This document shows positions 24,070 to 34,573 of a stretch of DNA of 64,000 bases, piece after piece. Under the pieces are notes generated by a model. That model made no database searches, was not told where the DNA came from, and saw only the letters and a list, made by a program, of their open reading frames with translations. Position numbers and translations under genes: made by a program. The number at the start of each line of letters is the position of its first letter. The stretch's first letter is position 1. Where the stretch lies: NCBI RefSeq assembly GCF_002259795.1, contig NZ_MWXA01000007.1:62001-126000 (forward strand), written 5' to 3'. This DNA is from Bifidobacterium aquikefiri. GTDB taxonomy: Bacteria > Actinomycetota > Actinomycetes > Actinomycetales > Bifidobacteriaceae.

Positions 24070-24200
24070 CATGTCATCCCGAGCGGAGCGTAGCGGAGTC
24101 GAGGGATCTCATTCCGCGGGATACCAACAGCGGAGATCCCTCGACTCGCTACGCTCGCTCGGGATGACAAAATGGTCTATCGCTCGCTCGGGATGACAGA
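24070..24200. repeat. Composite dispersed repeat, copy d
   Basis: GTCATCCCGAGCGGAGCG...GAGTCGAGGGATCTC pairs with GAGATCCCTCGACTCGC...CGCTCGGGATGAC, an almost perfect long hairpin. Two further tail units (CGCTCGGGATGAC, then GCTAGGGACGAC) follow to about 24225. It lies inside the ribosomal cluster between L15 and secY. Confidence 0.9.
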
Positions 24201-24242
24201 AAAAGGGGGCCGCTAGGGACGACGGAGGGACGGGGGGATTAC

Positions 24243-24274
24243 AAAAATGACCCTCCCCAAGCAGGGGAGGGTCA
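24243..24274 (-). terminator. Rho-independent terminator after L15
   Basis: On the minus strand TGACCCTCCCC pairs with GGGGAGGGTCA and is followed at once by TTTTT. It lies 34 bases after the rplO stop and closes the long ribosomal transcription unit. Confidence 0.93.
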
Positions 24275-24307
24275 GGAACCACCACAATTTTCATCCCCGA
24301 TGACGTA

Positions 24308-24805
24308 TCAGTCTTCGGAAACAGAACCTCCAGCGGTTTCAATCTTGGTCTTGGCCGAAGCCGAAACCTTGACACCCTTGATGGTAACGGCTGCGGAGAT
24401 ATCTCCATCGCCGAGAACCTTCACCGGGTATCCTGAGCGCACAGCGCCCTTTTCTACGAGTGCCTCGACGGTAATGTCTCCACCCTTCGGGAAGAGCTCA
24501 GCAAGTGCGCCAACATTGACGACCTGGAACTGCTTCTTGAATGGGTTCTTGAAACCGCGGAGCTTCGGCAGACGCATGTAGAGAGGCAGCTGGCCACCTT
24601 CAAATCCTGGACGGACCTGGTAGCGAGCCTTGGTGCCCTTGGTGCCACGTCCAGAGGTCTTACCCTTTGAACCTTCACCACGGCCTACACGGATTCTGTT
24701 CTTCTTCGCACCCTCTGCAGGACGAAGATCATGCATCTGAATGATGCTTGGATCGCCCGACTTGGTATCTTCTGTGGAAGTTGTTGCTTCAGTTGTAGAT
24801 GCCAT
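24308..24805 (-). CDS. rplO: Ribosomal protein L15
   Basis: 165 residues. A late-assembling large-subunit protein with an extended basic arm in domain II of 23S rRNA. The core [19 protein letters not shown] opens after a ~22-residue Ser/Thr/acid-rich extension that is longer than in E. coli. The arm [15 protein letters not shown] is clear. It is the last gene before the terminator and 2 bp downstream of L30. Confidence 0.97.
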   Translation of the reverse strand: MASTTEATTSTEDTKSGDPSIIQMHDLRPAEGAKKNRIRVGRGEGSKGKTSGRGTKGTKARYQVRPGFEGGQLPLYMRLPKLRGFKNPFKKQFQVVNVGALAELFPKGGDITVEALVEKGAVRSGYPVKVLGDGDISAAVTIKGVKVSASAKTKIETAGGSVSED

Positions 24806-24807
24806 AA

Positions 24808-24993
24808 TCAGTCCACCTCCTCAACGGTGACCAGGTGACGAACAGCGTGTGCCATGCCACGATACACAGGTGTATCTTCACGAACAACGCTCTGCCCGAT
24901 CTTGTGCAGACCTAGCGAGAGAACATTGTTTTTCTGACGAGCTGTCTGGTTGACAAAGCCCTTGACAAGTGTGATCTTGATTTGCTTAGTCAT
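24808..24993 (-). CDS. rpmD: Ribosomal protein L30
   Basis: 61 residues (ATG at 24993, which overlaps the S5 stop as TGATG). A short two-domain protein on 23S domain [14 protein letters not shown] and the [14 protein letters not shown] segment are diagnostic. Tight coupling to S5 favours this ATG over a GTG three bases upstream. Confidence 0.96.
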   Translation of the reverse strand: MTKQIKITLVKGFVNQTARQKNNVLSLGLHKIGQSVVREDTPVYRGMAHAVRHLVTVEEVD

Positions 24994-25769
24994 CACTCAC
25001 CATCTTTCTGCTCAGCAGCAGCAGCCTTGGCCTTGGCCTCTTCGCGCTCCTTGCGAGCCTCGGCAATGCCCTCTGCACGTGCACGAAGCAGTGCGTCAGG
25101 AGCAACCTGCTCAACGGTAAGACCACGGCGAGCCGCGATCTCTTCTGGCTCTTCAAGCTGCTGCAAAGCTGCAACAGTTGCACGAACCATGTTGATGGCA
25201 GTTGCGGATCCCATTGACTTACTCAGGATGTCGGTGATGCCGGCGCACTCAAGGACTGCACGAACCGGACCGCCGGCAATAACGCCGGTTCCCGGAGCAG
25301 CTGGACGAAGCAGCACGGTACCAGCTGCCTCATGCCCGATAACAGGATGAGTCACAGTACCACGAACACGTGGAACAGTGAACATGTTCTTCTTCGCATC
25401 AAGCTGACCCTTGGCAATTGCAGCAGGAACCTCACGGGACTTGCCATAGCCAACGCCAACGGTGCCCTTGCCATCGCCAACAACTACGAGAGCTGCAAAG
25501 CTGAAGGTACGACCACCCTTGTGAACCTTAGCAACACGGTTGATGGTAACAACGCGGTCGAGCAGTTCGTCACGGTTGTCGTCACGATCCTTGCGACCAC
25601 GACGGCCTTCTCCACGGCGTCCCTCGCCACGACCACCACGACGACCACGGCGGTCGTCATTACGGTTGTCATTGCGATTATCGCTGCGGCCTTCATTGGT
25701 GGAAGCACCCTGTGCCGACTGAGTTTCGTCAGCCACCTTGGTGTCCTTTGTATTCTGGTTGTCGCTCAC
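24993..25769 (-). CDS. rpsE: Ribosomal protein S5 with charged N-terminal extension
   Basis: 258 residues from a GTG at 25769, which overlaps the L18 stop (GTGA). Shapes the mRNA entry side and affects decoding fidelity. The dsRBD-like core begins at [14 protein letters not shown] and the conserved C-terminal part shows [16 protein letters not shown]. About 75 residues before the core are Asn/Asp/Arg/Gly-rich with RNDNR and RRGEG repeats, much longer than in E. coli; actinobacterial S5 proteins often carry such tails. Confidence 0.96.
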   Translation of the reverse strand: MSDNQNTKDTKVADETQSAQGASTNEGRSDNRNDNRNDDRRGRRGGRGEGRRGEGRRGRKDRDDNRDELLDRVVTINRVAKVHKGGRTFSFAALVVVGDGKGTVGVGYGKSREVPAAIAKGQLDAKKNMFTVPRVRGTVTHPVIGHEAAGTVLLRPAAPGTGVIAGGPVRAVLECAGITDILSKSMGSATAINMVRATVAALQQLEEPEEIAARRGLTVEQVAPDALLRARAEGIAEARKEREEAKAKAAAAEQKDGE

Positions 25770-26137
25770 AGTGCCAAACCTCCCTCACGGGCTCCGTCTG
25801 CAACAGCTGCGACGCGTCCATGATACTTGTTGCCGCCACGGTCGAAGACAACCTCAGAAATACCTTTTTCCTGAGCCTTCTTCGCAACCAACTCGCCGAC
25901 CTTCTTGGCAGCCTCGGTCTTGTTCCCCTTGAAATCAGAGAAATCAGACATCAGTGTGGACTCGCTGACCAGAGTCAGGCCCTTGGAATCATCAACGATC
26001 TGAGCGATCATGTTGCGGTTCGATCGGGTGATGACGAGACGTGGACGTGTTGCCGTTCCTACCACACTCTTGCGCAGGCGGGCATGACGGCGGATACGAG
26101 CGACGCTCTTACCCTTACCGAAAATCTTGACTGTCAT
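25766..26137 (-). CDS. rplR: Ribosomal protein L18
   Basis: 123 residues. Binds 5S rRNA in the central protuberance together with L5. The basic opening [28 protein letters not shown] and the C-terminal [20 protein letters not shown] are standard. Overlaps the S5 start by four bases; three bases after L6. Confidence 0.97.
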   Translation of the reverse strand: MTVKIFGKGKSVARIRRHARLRKSVVGTATRPRLVITRSNRNMIAQIVDDSKGLTLVSESTLMSDFSDFKGNKTEAAKKVGELVAKKAQEKGISEVVFDRGGNKYHGRVAAVADGAREGGLAL

Positions 26138-26139
26138 GG

Positions 26140-26679
26140 TTACTTACCAGCCTTTCCAGCCTTGCGAATGATGTGTTCGTTATCATATTTGATTCCCTTG
26201 CCCTTGTAAGGTTCGGGAGCGCGGAGCTTGCGGATGTTTGCAGCAACCTGGCCAACAGTCTGCTTGTCCGTTCCATGCACGATGACCTCGTTGGCGTTGG
26301 GCAGCTCGAAAGTGATGCCCTCCGGAGGATCGACCGTAATGGTGTGCGAGTATCCAAGGAAGAACTCGAGGCCCTTGCCCTTGGCGACCACGCGGTAACC
26401 GGTTCCGATGATCATCAAGTGCTTAGAGAAGCCCTCGTGAACACCCTGAACCATTGAAGCAATGATCGAGCGGCTCAAACCGTGGTTTGCACGGGTTGGA
26501 CGCAGATCGTCCGAGGCTTCCAAGGTGATGGTGCCATCTTCGAACTTTCCTGTAATACCTTCAGGAATAGTGTAAGAATCGGAACCCTTGGAGCCCTTAG
26601 CGGTGAATTCCTGTCCCTTGATCGCGACTTCGACGCCAGCCGGAACGGCGATAGGGAGCTTACCAATATGTGATGCCAT
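26140..26679 (-). CDS. rplF: Ribosomal protein L6
   Basis: 179 residues, two duplicated RNA-binding domains near the sarcin-ricin loop and factor-binding site. [16 protein letters not shown] opens the protein; the C-terminal [13 protein letters not shown] motif is family-diagnostic. Good spacing in the spc order S8-L6-L18. Confidence 0.97.
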   Translation of the reverse strand: MASHIGKLPIAVPAGVEVAIKGQEFTAKGSKGSDSYTIPEGITGKFEDGTITLEASDDLRPTRANHGLSRSIIASMVQGVHEGFSKHLMIIGTGYRVVAKGKGLEFFLGYSHTITVDPPEGITFELPNANEVIVHGTDKQTVGQVAANIRKLRAPEPYKGKGIKYDNEHIIRKAGKAGK

Positions 26680-26696
26680 GAGTTAGCTCTCCTTTC

Positions 26697-27095
26697 TCAC
26701 CAAACGTAGGCGACAATTTCGCCGCCGATGCCCCGGTCGAGGCATTCCTTTTGAGTCAGCAATCCGGCACTTGTCGAAATGATTGCAATGCCGAGTCCAC
26801 CCAATGGCATGGGCAGTGAGTCAGACTTTGCATAACGACGAAGGCCAGGCTTGGAAACGCGCTTGATGCCCTGAAGGCTGCGCTCTCCGGTCGGGCCATA
26901 CTTGAGCGTTACCTCAAGAGTCTGGCCAACCTTTGCCTCTTGTGCCGAATAATTTGAGATAAATCCTTCACGCTGAAGAATCTGGGCGATATTCGCCTTG
27001 AATTTTGAATACGGCATTTGAACAGTCTCGTGTTTTGCCGCACTCGCATTGCGCAGACGCGTAAGCATGTCTGCGATTGGATCTGTCATTGTCAT
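26697..27095 (-). CDS. rpsH: Ribosomal protein S8
   Basis: 132 residues. Primary binder of 16S helix 21; in E. coli it also represses the spc operon, which cannot be judged here. [17 protein letters not shown] and the C-terminal [16 protein letters not shown] are conserved. Confidence 0.97.
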   Translation of the reverse strand: MTMTDPIADMLTRLRNASAAKHETVQMPYSKFKANIAQILQREGFISNYSAQEAKVGQTLEVTLKYGPTGERSLQGIKRVSKPGLRRYAKSDSLPMPLGGLGIAIISTSAGLLTQKECLDRGIGGEIVAYVW

Positions 27096-27125
27096 GTGGG
27101 CTTATGCCCTTCCTCGCCGTGGTTT

Positions 27126-27161
27126 CCGCCGCTCACCGAATTGAATTCCGATGAGCCGCGG
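27126..27161 (-). repeat. Hairpin between S14 and S8
   Basis: The gap holds a near-perfect inverted repeat (CCGC.GCTCA ... TGAGC.GCGG around CGGAATTCAATTCG). No T-run follows. It may be an mRNA stability or regulatory structure at the S14/S8 junction. Confidence 0.45.
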
Positions 27162-27178
27162 ACCTTCAGCGTCGATGT

Positions 27179-27364
27179 TTACCAACTGGACTTCGTAACT
27201 CCGGGCAGTTCACCACGGTGGGCCTTCTCGCGAAGGCAGATGCGGCACAGGCCGAATTTGCGATAGACGGAGTGGGGACGACCGCAAACCTGGCAACGTG
27301 TATAGTCACGCACCTTGAACTTGGGCTTTGCGGCCGCTTTGTTCTTAAGAGCGGTTTTTGCCAT
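27179..27364 (-). CDS. rpsZ: Ribosomal protein S14, zinc-binding short form
   Basis: 61 residues. The ATG at 27364 gives the normal [16 protein letters not shown] start. CQVCGRP and CRICLRE supply four zinc ligands, the C+ form. It sits in the head of the small subunit. The conserved C-terminus [11 protein letters not shown] is intact. Two bases after L5. Confidence 0.97.
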   Translation of the reverse strand: MAKTALKNKAAAKPKFKVRDYTRCQVCGRPHSVYRKFGLCRICLREKAHRGELPGVTKSSW

Positions 27365-27365
27365 A

Positions 27366-27947
27366 TCAGTTCTCCTTGAAGGGGAAGCCAAGGTGCTTCA
27401 GGAGCACGCGAGCTTCCGCATCTACCTTCGTGGTGGTGACAACGGTGATGTCCATACCACGCTGGTGATCAATCTCGTCTGGATCAATCTCATGGAACAT
27501 CGACTGTTCTGTGAGACCAAAGTTGTAATTGCCGTTGCCATCAAACTGCTTGCCGCTGATACCGCGGAAATCGCGGATTCTTGGCAGAGCCAGGGTGAGC
27601 AGACGATCGAGGAATTCCCACATGCGATCGCCGCGAAGCGTCACATACGCACCAATGGCCTGACCTTCACGCAGATGGAACTGTGCGACGGACTTCTTTG
27701 CCTTGGTGACCTTGGGCTTCTGGCCGGTGATTGCGGTGAGATCCCTGATTGCGCCTTCGATGAGCTTCGAGTCACGTGCTGCGGCTCCGACCCCCATGGA
27801 GACGACGATCTTCTCGAGACGTGCAACGCGCATCGGGTTGGAATACTTGAATTCCTTCTCGAGCTCAGGAACGATGGCCTCGTTGTATTGCTTCTTGAGA
27901 CGTGGAACTGCAGGTGCTTCTACAGCAGTAGATGTTGCTTCGCTCAT
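27366..27947 (-). CDS. rplE: Ribosomal protein L5
   Basis: 193 residues. Binds 5S rRNA and contacts P-site tRNA in the central protuberance. Conserved: [19 protein letters not shown], the loop [13 protein letters not shown], and [16 protein letters not shown]. Overlaps L24 by four bases (ATGA). A short Ala/Thr-rich N-terminal extension is present. Confidence 0.97.
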   Translation of the reverse strand: MSEATSTAVEAPAVPRLKKQYNEAIVPELEKEFKYSNPMRVARLEKIVVSMGVGAAARDSKLIEGAIRDLTAITGQKPKVTKAKKSVAQFHLREGQAIGAYVTLRGDRMWEFLDRLLTLALPRIRDFRGISGKQFDGNGNYNFGLTEQSMFHEIDPDEIDHQRGMDITVVTTTKVDAEARVLLKHLGFPFKEN

Positions 27948-28279
27948 GCCAGCTCCTTTCCTGACTTCTTTGCAACGCGTGTGCGCAAAGTCTTAACCTT
28001 GCCGTCACGTGCCTCTTCCGTGACCTTGATTCCCACGCGGGTGGGAGCCTTGGTCTCGGGATCAACAACCATGACGTTTGAACGATGGATTGGGGCTTCA
28101 ACCGAAACAATGCCCGACTGCTGACCCTGCTGAGTCGCACGAACATGCTTCTTGACAATCTGCACACCCTCGACAATGAGACGGTCATTGCTGAGGATAC
28201 GGGTTACCTTGCCCTCTTTGCCGCGATCCTTGCCACGAATAACCTTGACTTGGTCGCCTGTTTTGATCTTCGCTACCAT
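27944..28279 (-). CDS. rplX: Ribosomal protein L24
   Basis: 111 residues. An assembly-initiating protein at the 5' end of 23S rRNA and the tunnel exit. The KOW motif near the start reads [16 protein letters not shown]. Located between L14 and L5 in the usual order. Confidence 0.97.
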   Translation of the reverse strand: MVAKIKTGDQVKVIRGKDRGKEGKVTRILSNDRLIVEGVQIVKKHVRATQQGQQSGIVSVEAPIHRSNVMVVDPETKAPTRVGIKVTEEARDGKVKTLRTRVAKKSGKELA

Positions 28280-28280
28280 C

Positions 28281-28649
28281 TCAGATCACCTCCGGTGCGA
28301 GAGACACGATCTTCATGAAGCGCCTGTCACGGAGCTCACGACCGACCGGTCCGAAAATACGCGTACCACGAGGTTCACGACCTGAACCGAGGATAACAGC
28401 TGCATTCTCATCGAATTTGATGTAGGAGCCATCTGGACGACGGTGCTCCTTTACTGTACGGACGATAACGGCCTTGACCACTTCGCCCTTCTTGACCGAC
28501 CCTCCGGGAATGGCATCCTTAACGGAGGCGACGATAACATCGCCGATGCCGGCATAGCGTCGCTTCGATCCACCGAGCACTCGGATGGCCAAGATCTCCT
28601 TGGCACCCGTGTTGTCGGCGACATGAAGCCGCGATTCCTGCTGAATCAT
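28281..28649 (-). CDS. rplN: Ribosomal protein L14
   Basis: 122 residues. Lies at intersubunit bridges and is the binding site of the silencing factor Rsf[31 protein letters not shown] and [14 protein letters not shown] are diagnostic. One base after L24. Confidence 0.98.
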   Translation of the reverse strand: MIQQESRLHVADNTGAKEILAIRVLGGSKRRYAGIGDVIVASVKDAIPGGSVKKGEVVKAVIVRTVKEHRRPDGSYIKFDENAAVILGSGREPRGTRIFGPVGRELRDRRFMKIVSLAPEVI

Positions 28650-28678
28650 TGATTCTCCTTAGCCGAGCTGGTTCTCCC

Positions 28679-28710
28679 TGCACACCACCTGGAAACCCGG
28701 GCGGTGTGCA
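28679..28710 (-). repeat. Hairpin between S17 and L14
   Basis: TGCACACC (28679-28686) pairs with GGTGTGCA (28703-28710), with further GC pairs inside. In many bacteria the S10 and spc operons meet here, so this stem may be an attenuator or processing site. There is no T-run, so full termination is unlikely. Confidence 0.5.
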
Positions 28711-28730
28711 CGGAGCCTTGCCGAACTTGT

Positions 28731-28997
28731 TTACTTAGCGCGCTCGACGATTGATTCGAGACGCCAACGCTTGGTCTTGCTCAGTGGACGAGTTTCCATG
28801 ATACTCACGAGATCACCCAAGTGAGCATCATTCTTCTCGTCATGAACCTTGACCTTACGAGTGGAACGCACGACCTTGCCATACAGCGGGTGGGTCGAAC
28901 GCTGCTCGAGCTCGACGGTGATCGTCTTGTCCATGGTTTCAGACACGACGTATCCACGACGAACCTTGCGGAAGTTACGCTCTTGCTTTTCAGCCAT
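28731..28997 (-). CDS. rpsQ: Ribosomal protein S17
   Basis: 88 residues. An OB-fold primary 16S rRNA binder. [18 protein letters not shown] and the C-terminal [12 protein letters not shown] are conserved. Last gene of the classical S10 group, two bases after L29. Confidence 0.97.
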   Translation of the reverse strand: MAEKQERNFRKVRRGYVVSETMDKTITVELEQRSTHPLYGKVVRSTRKVKVHDEKNDAHLGDLVSIMETRPLSKTKRWRLESIVERAK

Positions 28998-28999
28998 GC

Positions 29000-29266
29000 T
29001 TACTTCTCCTCAGCTTCACTAGCGGTGTTGTCACCCTCAGCAGGGGTAGGACTGATGCCGAGTTCGCGTTCGCGAAGAATGGTATACATTCTTGCGATGT
29101 CGTGCTTGACTGCCTTGATCCTGGTCTGATTGTCGAGCTGACCGGTTGCGGCCTGGAAGCGCAGGTTGAAGAGCTCTTCCTTTGACTTCTTGAGGAAGCC
29201 TTCAATTTCCGTGTTGGTCTTCTCGCCGAGGGTCTTGATTGTGTATTCAGCTGTTCCGACTGACAT
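29000..29266 (-). CDS. rpmC: Ribosomal protein L29
   Basis: 88 residues. A helical hairpin near the tunnel exit beside L23, part of the SRP/trigger-factor platform. [20 protein letters not shown] is the family signature. An acidic tail ([14 protein letters not shown]) extends it beyond the E. coli length. Its ATG overlaps the L16 stop (TGATG). Confidence 0.96.
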   Translation of the reverse strand: MSVGTAEYTIKTLGEKTNTEIEGFLKKSKEELFNLRFQAATGQLDNQTRIKAVKHDIARMYTILRERELGISPTPAEGDNTASEAEEK

Positions 29267-29685
29267 CAGATGTCACCGCCTTCACGAGCGATAATTCTGC
29301 ATTTCATTGGTAATTTGTCGATTGCACGGCGCAGAGCCTCGCGAGCGACATCCTCGGTAACGCCACCGATCTCGAACATAACGCGACCTGGGTGAACGTT
29401 AGCGATCCAGAACTCAGGCACACCCTTGCCGGAACCCATTCGGGCACCGAGTGCATGCTTGGTGAGTGGACGATCAGGGAAGATCGTGATCCACACACGA
29501 CCGCCACGCTTGATGTAACGGGTCATGGCGATACGTGATGCTTCAATCTGACGATTGGTGACATAGGCAGGAGCAAGAGCCTGGATTCCGTAATCGCCGA
29601 AAGCGATTTCGTTCCCGCCCTTGGACATCCCCCGACGAGTCGGGCGTTGCTGCTTGCGGTATTTTGTCCTCTTTGGGATAAGCAT
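29266..29685 (-). CDS. rplP: Ribosomal protein L16
   Basis: 139 residues from the ATG at 29685 ([14 protein letters not shown]). Longer readings run through S3 in another frame and are rejected. Helps position A-site tRNA. The [16 protein letters not shown] stretch is conserved. Its ribosome site AAGGAG lies within the last codons of S3. Confidence 0.97.
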   Translation of the reverse strand: MLIPKRTKYRKQQRPTRRGMSKGGNEIAFGDYGIQALAPAYVTNRQIEASRIAMTRYIKRGGRVWITIFPDRPLTKHALGARMGSGKGVPEFWIANVHPGRVMFEIGGVTEDVAREALRRAIDKLPMKCRIIAREGGDI

Positions 29686-29689
29686 CAGC

Positions 29690-30517
29690 TCACTCCTTTG
29701 CTTCTGTTGTCGCAGGTGCGGCAGCTGCTGCCGGCTGAGCCGGTGCGGCTTGCGGAGCAGCGTTCTGCTGAGTCTGCTGACCGCGACCTTCTGACGGACG
29801 TGAGCCTCTACGTGGGCGGCGGTCACCACGGCGGCCCTGTCGACCACCCTGCTGAGCCTGCTGCTCTTCGAATTCACGTTCGGTCATGTCACCCTTGTAA
29901 ATCCAAACCTTGACGCCAATGCGGCCATAGGTCGTACGGGCTTCAAAGAATCCGTAATCAATGAGTGCACGCAGAGTCTGCAGAGGCACGCGGCCTTCAC
30001 GATAGAACTCCGAACGGCTCATCTCAGCTCCACCAAGACGACCGGAGAGCTTGATACGGATACCCTTGGCGCCTGCACGCATGGCATCCTGCTGTGCCTT
30101 GCGCATTGCACGGCGGAAGGTCACACGATTGGTGAGCTGTTCCGCAATGCCCTGAGCGACAAGCTGAGCATCCAACGTTGCATTCTTGACTTCGAAGATA
30201 TTGAGCTGAACCTGTTTGCCGGTCAGCTTCTCGATCTTTGCACGAACGCGCTCTGCCTCTGCACCACGACGACCAATGACGATGCCTGGACGTGCGGTGT
30301 GGATATCGACGCGAACGCGGTCACGGGTACGCTCGATGATCACGCGGGACACGCCTGCGCGCTCGAGGTCCTTGTTCATGACCTTGCGAATCTTGTCATC
30401 TTCGAGAACGAAATCACGGTAACGTTCACCGGACTTGTTGGAGTCCGAGAACCACTTGCTGCGATGATCCTCGGTAATGCCGAGTCGATACCCGAACGGG
30501 TTAATCTTCTGTCCCAT
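29690..30517 (-). CDS. rpsC: Ribosomal protein S3 with Gln/Ala/Pro-rich tail
   Basis: 275 residues. Forms the mRNA entry pore of the small subunit with S4 and S5. [18 protein letters not shown] opens it. The KH domain shows [17 protein letters not shown], and the C-domain [20 protein letters not shown]. After residue ~215 comes a ~60-residue tail rich in QQGGR/RRG repeats and then Gln, Ala and Pro, a tail type common in actinobacterial S3. Confidence 0.97.
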   Translation of the reverse strand: MGQKINPFGYRLGITEDHRSKWFSDSNKSGERYRDFVLEDDKIRKVMNKDLERAGVSRVIIERTRDRVRVDIHTARPGIVIGRRGAEAERVRAKIEKLTGKQVQLNIFEVKNATLDAQLVAQGIAEQLTNRVTFRRAMRKAQQDAMRAGAKGIRIKLSGRLGGAEMSRSEFYREGRVPLQTLRALIDYGFFEARTTYGRIGVKVWIYKGDMTEREFEEQQAQQGGRQGRRGDRRPRRGSRPSEGRGQQTQQNAAPQAAPAQPAAAAAPATTEAKE

Positions 30518-30876
30518 TATCGGGCTCCTTCCTTGTCGGCCACTACCACGGTGATATGACTGGTCCTCTTGTTGATGCGCGCTGCGCGGCCCTGTGCACG
30601 TGCACGGAAACGCTTCAATGTAACGCCCTCATCAACGTAAGTCTCAGTGATCACAAGATTGTTCTCGTGGAACGCCTCGTTGGCCTTATCGGCCTTGACG
30701 CGGGCATTCGCAATCGCGCTCTCCAGGGCCTTGCGAACGGGAACCGCCGCATCCTGTGGAGCGAATTTGAGAATGGTCACAGCCTCACTCGCCTGCTTGC
30801 CTCGGATGAGGTTGACCATGCGGCGAGCCTTGCGCGGCGCCACGCGTACGTGACGAGCGATTGCTTTAGCTTCCAT
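30517..30876 (-). CDS. rplV: Ribosomal protein L22
   Basis: 119 residues. Its beta-hairpin lines the exit-tunnel constriction, the site of some macrolide resistance changes. [20 protein letters not shown] and the hairpin tip [19 protein letters not shown] are normal. The stop overlaps the S3 start as TAATG. Confidence 0.97.
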   Translation of the reverse strand: MEAKAIARHVRVAPRKARRMVNLIRGKQASEAVTILKFAPQDAAVPVRKALESAIANARVKADKANEAFHENNLVITETYVDEGVTLKRFRARAQGRAARINKRTSHITVVVADKEGAR

Positions 30877-30897
30877 GTGTCTCTACTCTTCCTCGCC

Positions 30898-31176
30898 TCA
30901 GCGGCGTACTTTCTTGTCGTCCTTCACATGCCCCTTGAAGGTGCGGGTTGGCGCAAATTCTCCGAGCTTGTGGCCAACCATTGCCTCGGTGACGAACACC
31001 GGAACATGCTTACGACCATCGTGAACAGCGAAAGTGTGTCCGATGAAATCAGGAGTGATCATCGACCTGCGTGACCACGTCTTGATAACGTTCTTCGTAC
31101 CCTTTTCGTTCTGCTCGTCGACTTTCTTCTGCAAGTGGGCGTCGACGAATGGGCCCTTCTTGATGCTTCGAGTCAT
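30898..31176 (-). CDS. rpsS: Ribosomal protein S19
   Basis: 92 residues. Sits at the top of the small-subunit head in contact with the large-subunit A-site finger. [15 protein letters not shown] and [15 protein letters not shown] are diagnostic. Confidence 0.98.
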   Translation of the reverse strand: MTRSIKKGPFVDAHLQKKVDEQNEKGTKNVIKTWSRRSMITPDFIGHTFAVHDGRKHVPVFVTEAMVGHKLGEFAPTRTFKGHVKDDKKVRR

Positions 31177-31191
31177 CTTTTCGACACTCCC

Positions 31192-32022
31192 TTACTTACG
31201 GTTCTTGCCACTGGTACGACGACGAACAATCATCTTGTTCGAAGCCTTCTTAGGATGACGTGTACGAACCTCACCCTTGCCCCAAGGCGAAACCGGCGGC
31301 TTGCCACCGCGCGTACGACCACCATGTGGATGGTCTACAGGATTCATTGATTCACCACGTGTGATAGGACGCTTGCCTACCCAACGTGCACGACCGGCCT
31401 TACCCAACTCAAGGTTGGCATGATCGGAGTTACCGACCTCACCAATCGTTGCGCGGCAACGTGCATCCACGTTTCTGATTTCTCCGGATGGCATACGCAA
31501 CTGAGCGAAAGCACCGTCCTTAGCAACCAGCTGAACTGCAGCACCTGCCGAACGAGCAATCTTTGCTCCACCAAGTGGACGAAGCTCGATTGCATGAACA
31601 ACGGTACCTGTTGGGATATTGCGCAGAGGCAGGTTGTTGCCAGGCTTGATATCGGCCTCGGCACCGGTCTCGATGCGGTCGCCCTGGCTGATGCCTTCAG
31701 GAGCGACAATATAGCGCTTCTCACCATCAGCGAAATGCAACAGAGCAATACGAGCCGAACGATTTGGATCGTATTCGATATGCGCAACAGTTGCTGGTAC
31801 GCCATCTTTGTCCCAACGCTTGAAATCGATGAGACGATACTGGCGCTTGTGGCCGCCACCACGATGACGGCTCGTGATACGGCCGTATGAGTTACGACCG
31901 CCAGTCTTGCTGAGTTTGCGCAGAAGCGACTTCTCAGGCGTCGAGCGCGTGATCTCGGAAAAATCCGAAACTGACGCATTGCGACGGCCCGCAGTAGTCG
32001 GCTTATATGTGCGGATAGCCAT
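31192..32022 (-). CDS. rplB: Ribosomal protein L2
   Basis: 276 residues. Needed for subunit association and the peptidyl-transferase centre. [15 protein letters not shown] opens it; [10 protein letters not shown] and the C-terminal [15 protein letters not shown] loop (with the conserved His) are intact. Confidence 0.98.
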   Translation of the reverse strand: MAIRTYKPTTAGRRNASVSDFSEITRSTPEKSLLRKLSKTGGRNSYGRITSRHRGGGHKRQYRLIDFKRWDKDGVPATVAHIEYDPNRSARIALLHFADGEKRYIVAPEGISQGDRIETGAEADIKPGNNLPLRNIPTGTVVHAIELRPLGGAKIARSAGAAVQLVAKDGAFAQLRMPSGEIRNVDARCRATIGEVGNSDHANLELGKAGRARWVGKRPITRGESMNPVDHPHGGRTRGGKPPVSPWGKGEVRTRHPKKASNKMIVRRRTSGKNRK

Positions 32023-32056
32023 AATGTAGTTCTTCCTAACTTTTGTCGGCTAGCCT

Positions 32057-32353
32057 TCAGTTGCCGAAGATATCAATCGTCTGACCTTCAGCAACGGTAA
32101 CGATGGCGCGCTTTTGACCTGCACGCTGGCCGAAACCGGTGCGAGTGCGCTGCGTCTTGCCGCGACGGTTGAAGGTATTGACATTGGTTACCTTGACATT
32201 GAAGATCTGCTCAATTGCTTGCTTGATCTGAACCTTGTTGGAATTCGGGGCAACCACGAAAGTGTATTGGCCACGATCTGAATTCGCATAGCTCTTCTCG
32301 GAAACAACTGGCTTAATGATGACATCATGCAGTGGCTTGTGAATTGCTGACAT
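32057..32353 (-). CDS. rplW: Ribosomal protein L23
   Basis: 98 residues from the ATG at 32353 (MSAIHKPLHDVIIKPVVSEK); an upstream extension is the L4 gene in another frame. Docking site for trigger factor and SRP at the tunnel exit. The RNA-binding loop RRGKTQRTRTGFGQRAGQKR is typical. Five bases after L4. Confidence 0.97.
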   Translation of the reverse strand: MSAIHKPLHDVIIKPVVSEKSYANSDRGQYTFVVAPNSNKVQIKQAIEQIFNVKVTNVNTFNRRGKTQRTRTGFGQRAGQKRAIVTVAEGQTIDIFGN

Positions 32354-32358
32354 GAGAA

Positions 32359-33033
32359 TCAGGCCTCCTTGGCGAGCGCGGTCTCGGAACCGGTTTTCGC
32401 AGCGATGAAGGCATCGAAGCCATCCTTGCTGAAAACGAGATCCTGAGCGGTGACCACGTCGTATGTGTTGAGCTGATCTGCGAAGAGGACATGCACGGTT
32501 GGCAGGTTCCTTACGGAAAGCCATTCGTTGACATTCTCTCGTGCCAGAACCACAGTTGTGAAACGCTGTTCGACAACTTGAAGCAGCACTGCATTCGCAG
32601 TCTTTGTGGATGGTGCATCAGAGATACCGAAATCAACAATATGCACGCGACCTGCATTTGCACGATCAGAAAGCATGTAGCGAAGTGCTGCGGCTTTCAT
32701 CTTCTTTGGAGTGCGCTGTGCATAATCACGAGGCACTGGTCCGTGGACGATCGCGCCACCAGCCCATTGTGGAGAACGAATCGAACCCTGACGAGCACGA
32801 CCGGTTCCCTTCTGCTTCCATGGCTTGCGACCACCACCGGAAACGGTGGAGCGAGTCTTGACCGAATGCGTGCCCTGACGAGCAGCCGCAAGCTGGGCCA
32901 CGACTACCTGGTGCACCAGTGGGATGTGATTTTGAATATCTTCAGATGAAATTCCGAACAGGTCCTCGGGTGCTTCCACAGAAGAAGTGGTCTTGCCCGA
33001 ACCATCGGTAACGTTCAGAGAAATGTTAGCCAT
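32359..33033 (-). CDS. rplD: Ribosomal protein L4
   Basis: 224 residues. A long loop reaches the exit-tunnel constriction; the loop shows GRKPWKQKGTGRARQGSIR. In E. coli L4 represses the S10 operon through its leader; whether that happens here cannot be read. Four bases after L3. Confidence 0.97.
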   Translation of the reverse strand: MANISLNVTDGSGKTTSSVEAPEDLFGISSEDIQNHIPLVHQVVVAQLAAARQGTHSVKTRSTVSGGGRKPWKQKGTGRARQGSIRSPQWAGGAIVHGPVPRDYAQRTPKKMKAAALRYMLSDRANAGRVHIVDFGISDAPSTKTANAVLLQVVEQRFTTVVLARENVNEWLSVRNLPTVHVLFADQLNTYDVVTAQDLVFSKDGFDAFIAAKTGSETALAKEA

Positions 33034-33037
33034 GATT

Positions 33038-33691
33038 TCAGGCTCCCTTCACTGCGGAACGAACGAGAACGATGCTGCCCTTTGGCCCTGGAACAGCGCC
33101 CTTGACGGCGATGACTCCATTGGCTGAATCTGCGGAAACGATTGTCAGATTCAACGTCGTTGCGGTCTCATTGCCCATGCGGCCAGCCATGTGCTTGCCC
33201 TTGAGAATGCGGCCTGGAGTGGCGCATGCGCCAACTGAACCTGGACGACGTTCGTTTTTGTGTGAACCGTGGGTACGACGATAGGACTTGAAGCCCCAAC
33301 GCTTGATGGTTCCTGCGAAGCCCTTGCCCTTGCTGGTGCCTGTGACATCAACCTGAGCGCCTTCGGGAAGCAGTTCCACGGTCAGCTCCTGACCTGGCTT
33401 GTAGTTTTCGGCGTCCTCGGTGCGAACCTCAACGAGGTGGCGACGAGGAGTGACACCGGCCTTGGCAAAATGGCCAGCGAGTGGCTTGGTCACCTTGAGT
33501 GGGTCGATCTGTCCGTAACCGATCTGGACGGCATGATAGCCGTCAGACGCTTCGGTCTTGACAGCGGTGACAACATTGGTGGAGACGTCCACCAGAGTCA
33601 CTGGAACGAAGAAGCCGTTCTCGTCCCAGACTTGCGACATACCTAGCTTCTTGCCAAGTAGCGCAGTGCGATGTGCTTGCTGTGCAGTCAT
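33038..33691 (-). CDS. rplC: Ribosomal protein L3
   Basis: 217 residues from the ATG at 33691, which follows GGGAGGGAACC. An early-assembly protein whose finger reaches the peptidyl-transferase centre. [33 protein letters not shown] and the [17 protein letters not shown] stretch are diagnostic. Confidence 0.97.
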   Translation of the reverse strand: MTAQQAHRTALLGKKLGMSQVWDENGFFVPVTLVDVSTNVVTAVKTEASDGYHAVQIGYGQIDPLKVTKPLAGHFAKAGVTPRRHLVEVRTEDAENYKPGQELTVELLPEGAQVDVTGTSKGKGFAGTIKRWGFKSYRRTHGSHKNERRPGSVGACATPGRILKGKHMAGRMGNETATTLNLTIVSADSANGVIAVKGAVPGPKGSIVLVRSAVKGA

Positions 33692-33707
33692 AACGGTTCC
33701 CTCCCCC

Positions 33708-34016
33708 CTAGAGCTTGATCTCGATATTGACATCTGCGGGCAGGTCGATATGCATCAATGAATCCACAGCCTTAGGTGTGGGATCAACGATATCGATGAG
33801 ACGCTTATGTGTGCGCATCTCAAAGTGCTCACGAGAATCCTTGTATTTATGAGGAGAACGGATGACACAGAATACGTTCTTCTCTGTCGGCAGAGGAACT
33901 GGGCCAACAACTGTTGCACCCGCATTCGTCACTGTCTCGACAATTTTCTTCGCCGACTGGTCGATGACCTCATGGTCATAGGACTTAAGCCTGATGCGGA
34001 TTTTCTGTCCCGCCAT
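33708..34016 (-). CDS. rpsJ: Ribosomal protein S10 / NusE
   Basis: 102 residues from the ATG at 34016. Small-subunit head protein; with NusB it also forms part of antitermination complexes. [19 protein letters not shown] and [20 protein letters not shown] are standard. First gene of the long ribosomal unit. Confidence 0.98.
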   Translation of the reverse strand: MAGQKIRIRLKSYDHEVIDQSAKKIVETVTNAGATVVGPVPLPTEKNVFCVIRSPHKYKDSREHFEMRTHKRLIDIVDPTPKAVDSLMHIDLPADVNIEIKL

Positions 34017-34173
34017 TGCCTTCCGCCCTTTCTTGCGATTGATTCTGATTAACAACCTATCTACGGGCACTGAAGGCAGGCAAACTGAGGCAAACTCAGC
34101 CGAGCCAAACCACATCAATGCGTGACCATGCAACAACCGCTTTCGCGACTGTTGTGCCACGCTCGCTTTTTTA

Positions 34174-34202
34174 ATTACAAAGTGCGAGCCCAAAACAGGC
34201 AA
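34174..34202 (-). promoter_or_regulatory. Promoter of the S10 operon
   Basis: On the minus strand TTGCCT (34197-34202) and TGTAAT (34174-34179) are spaced by 17 bases, with an AT-rich discriminator. The leader to rpsJ would be about 150 bases. This part of 34017-34787 holds no gene. Confidence 0.7.
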
Positions 34203-34376
34203 CTGCTCTATTAAAGCACAAGGTGCCCCTGACATAAACCGGGCGTGTCGCCGAGCCGCCGAGCGAACAGCCCGGTGAGCTGTTCATAGGCGAGGTGAGC
34301 AACCGCTAAGGTTGCGAAGATTGTGCGAAGCGCAATAATCAGCGAGGAAACCGCCCACCCCGCCAGCCAGACATCA

Positions 34377-34570
34377 CCGTCATCCCGACCCCACTTCGTC
34401 ATCCCGAGCGTAGTCGAGGGATCTCCACTCTTGACGGACTGTAGGGTGAGATCTCTCGACTCCGCTACGCTACGCTCGAGATGACAGAAGAGTAGGAACT
34501 ACGCTCGAGAGGACTGGGGGACGGGAGCTACGCTCGAGATGACAAGGGAGTGGAAGTTATGCTCGAGAAA
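34377..34570. repeat. Composite dispersed repeat, copy e, with four tail units
   Basis: CGTCATCCCGAGCGTAGTCGAGGGATCT pairs across about 25 bases with AGATCTCTCGACTCCGCTACG...CTCGAGATGAC. The right end is then repeated about every 29 bases (CTCGAGATGAC, CTCGAGAGGAC, CTCGAGATGAC, CTCGAGAAAAC). Located between rpsJ and leuB. Confidence 0.88.
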
Positions 34571-34573
34571 ACA

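Noticed and set aside
29686-29877. N-terminal extension of L16
   Set aside because: It is the S3 gene read in another frame; the conserved L16 start is at 29685 with its own ribosome site.
31377-31979. 200-codon open frame overlapping rplB on the same strand
   Set aside because: It is an out-of-frame shadow of L2, whose own sequence is fully conserved.
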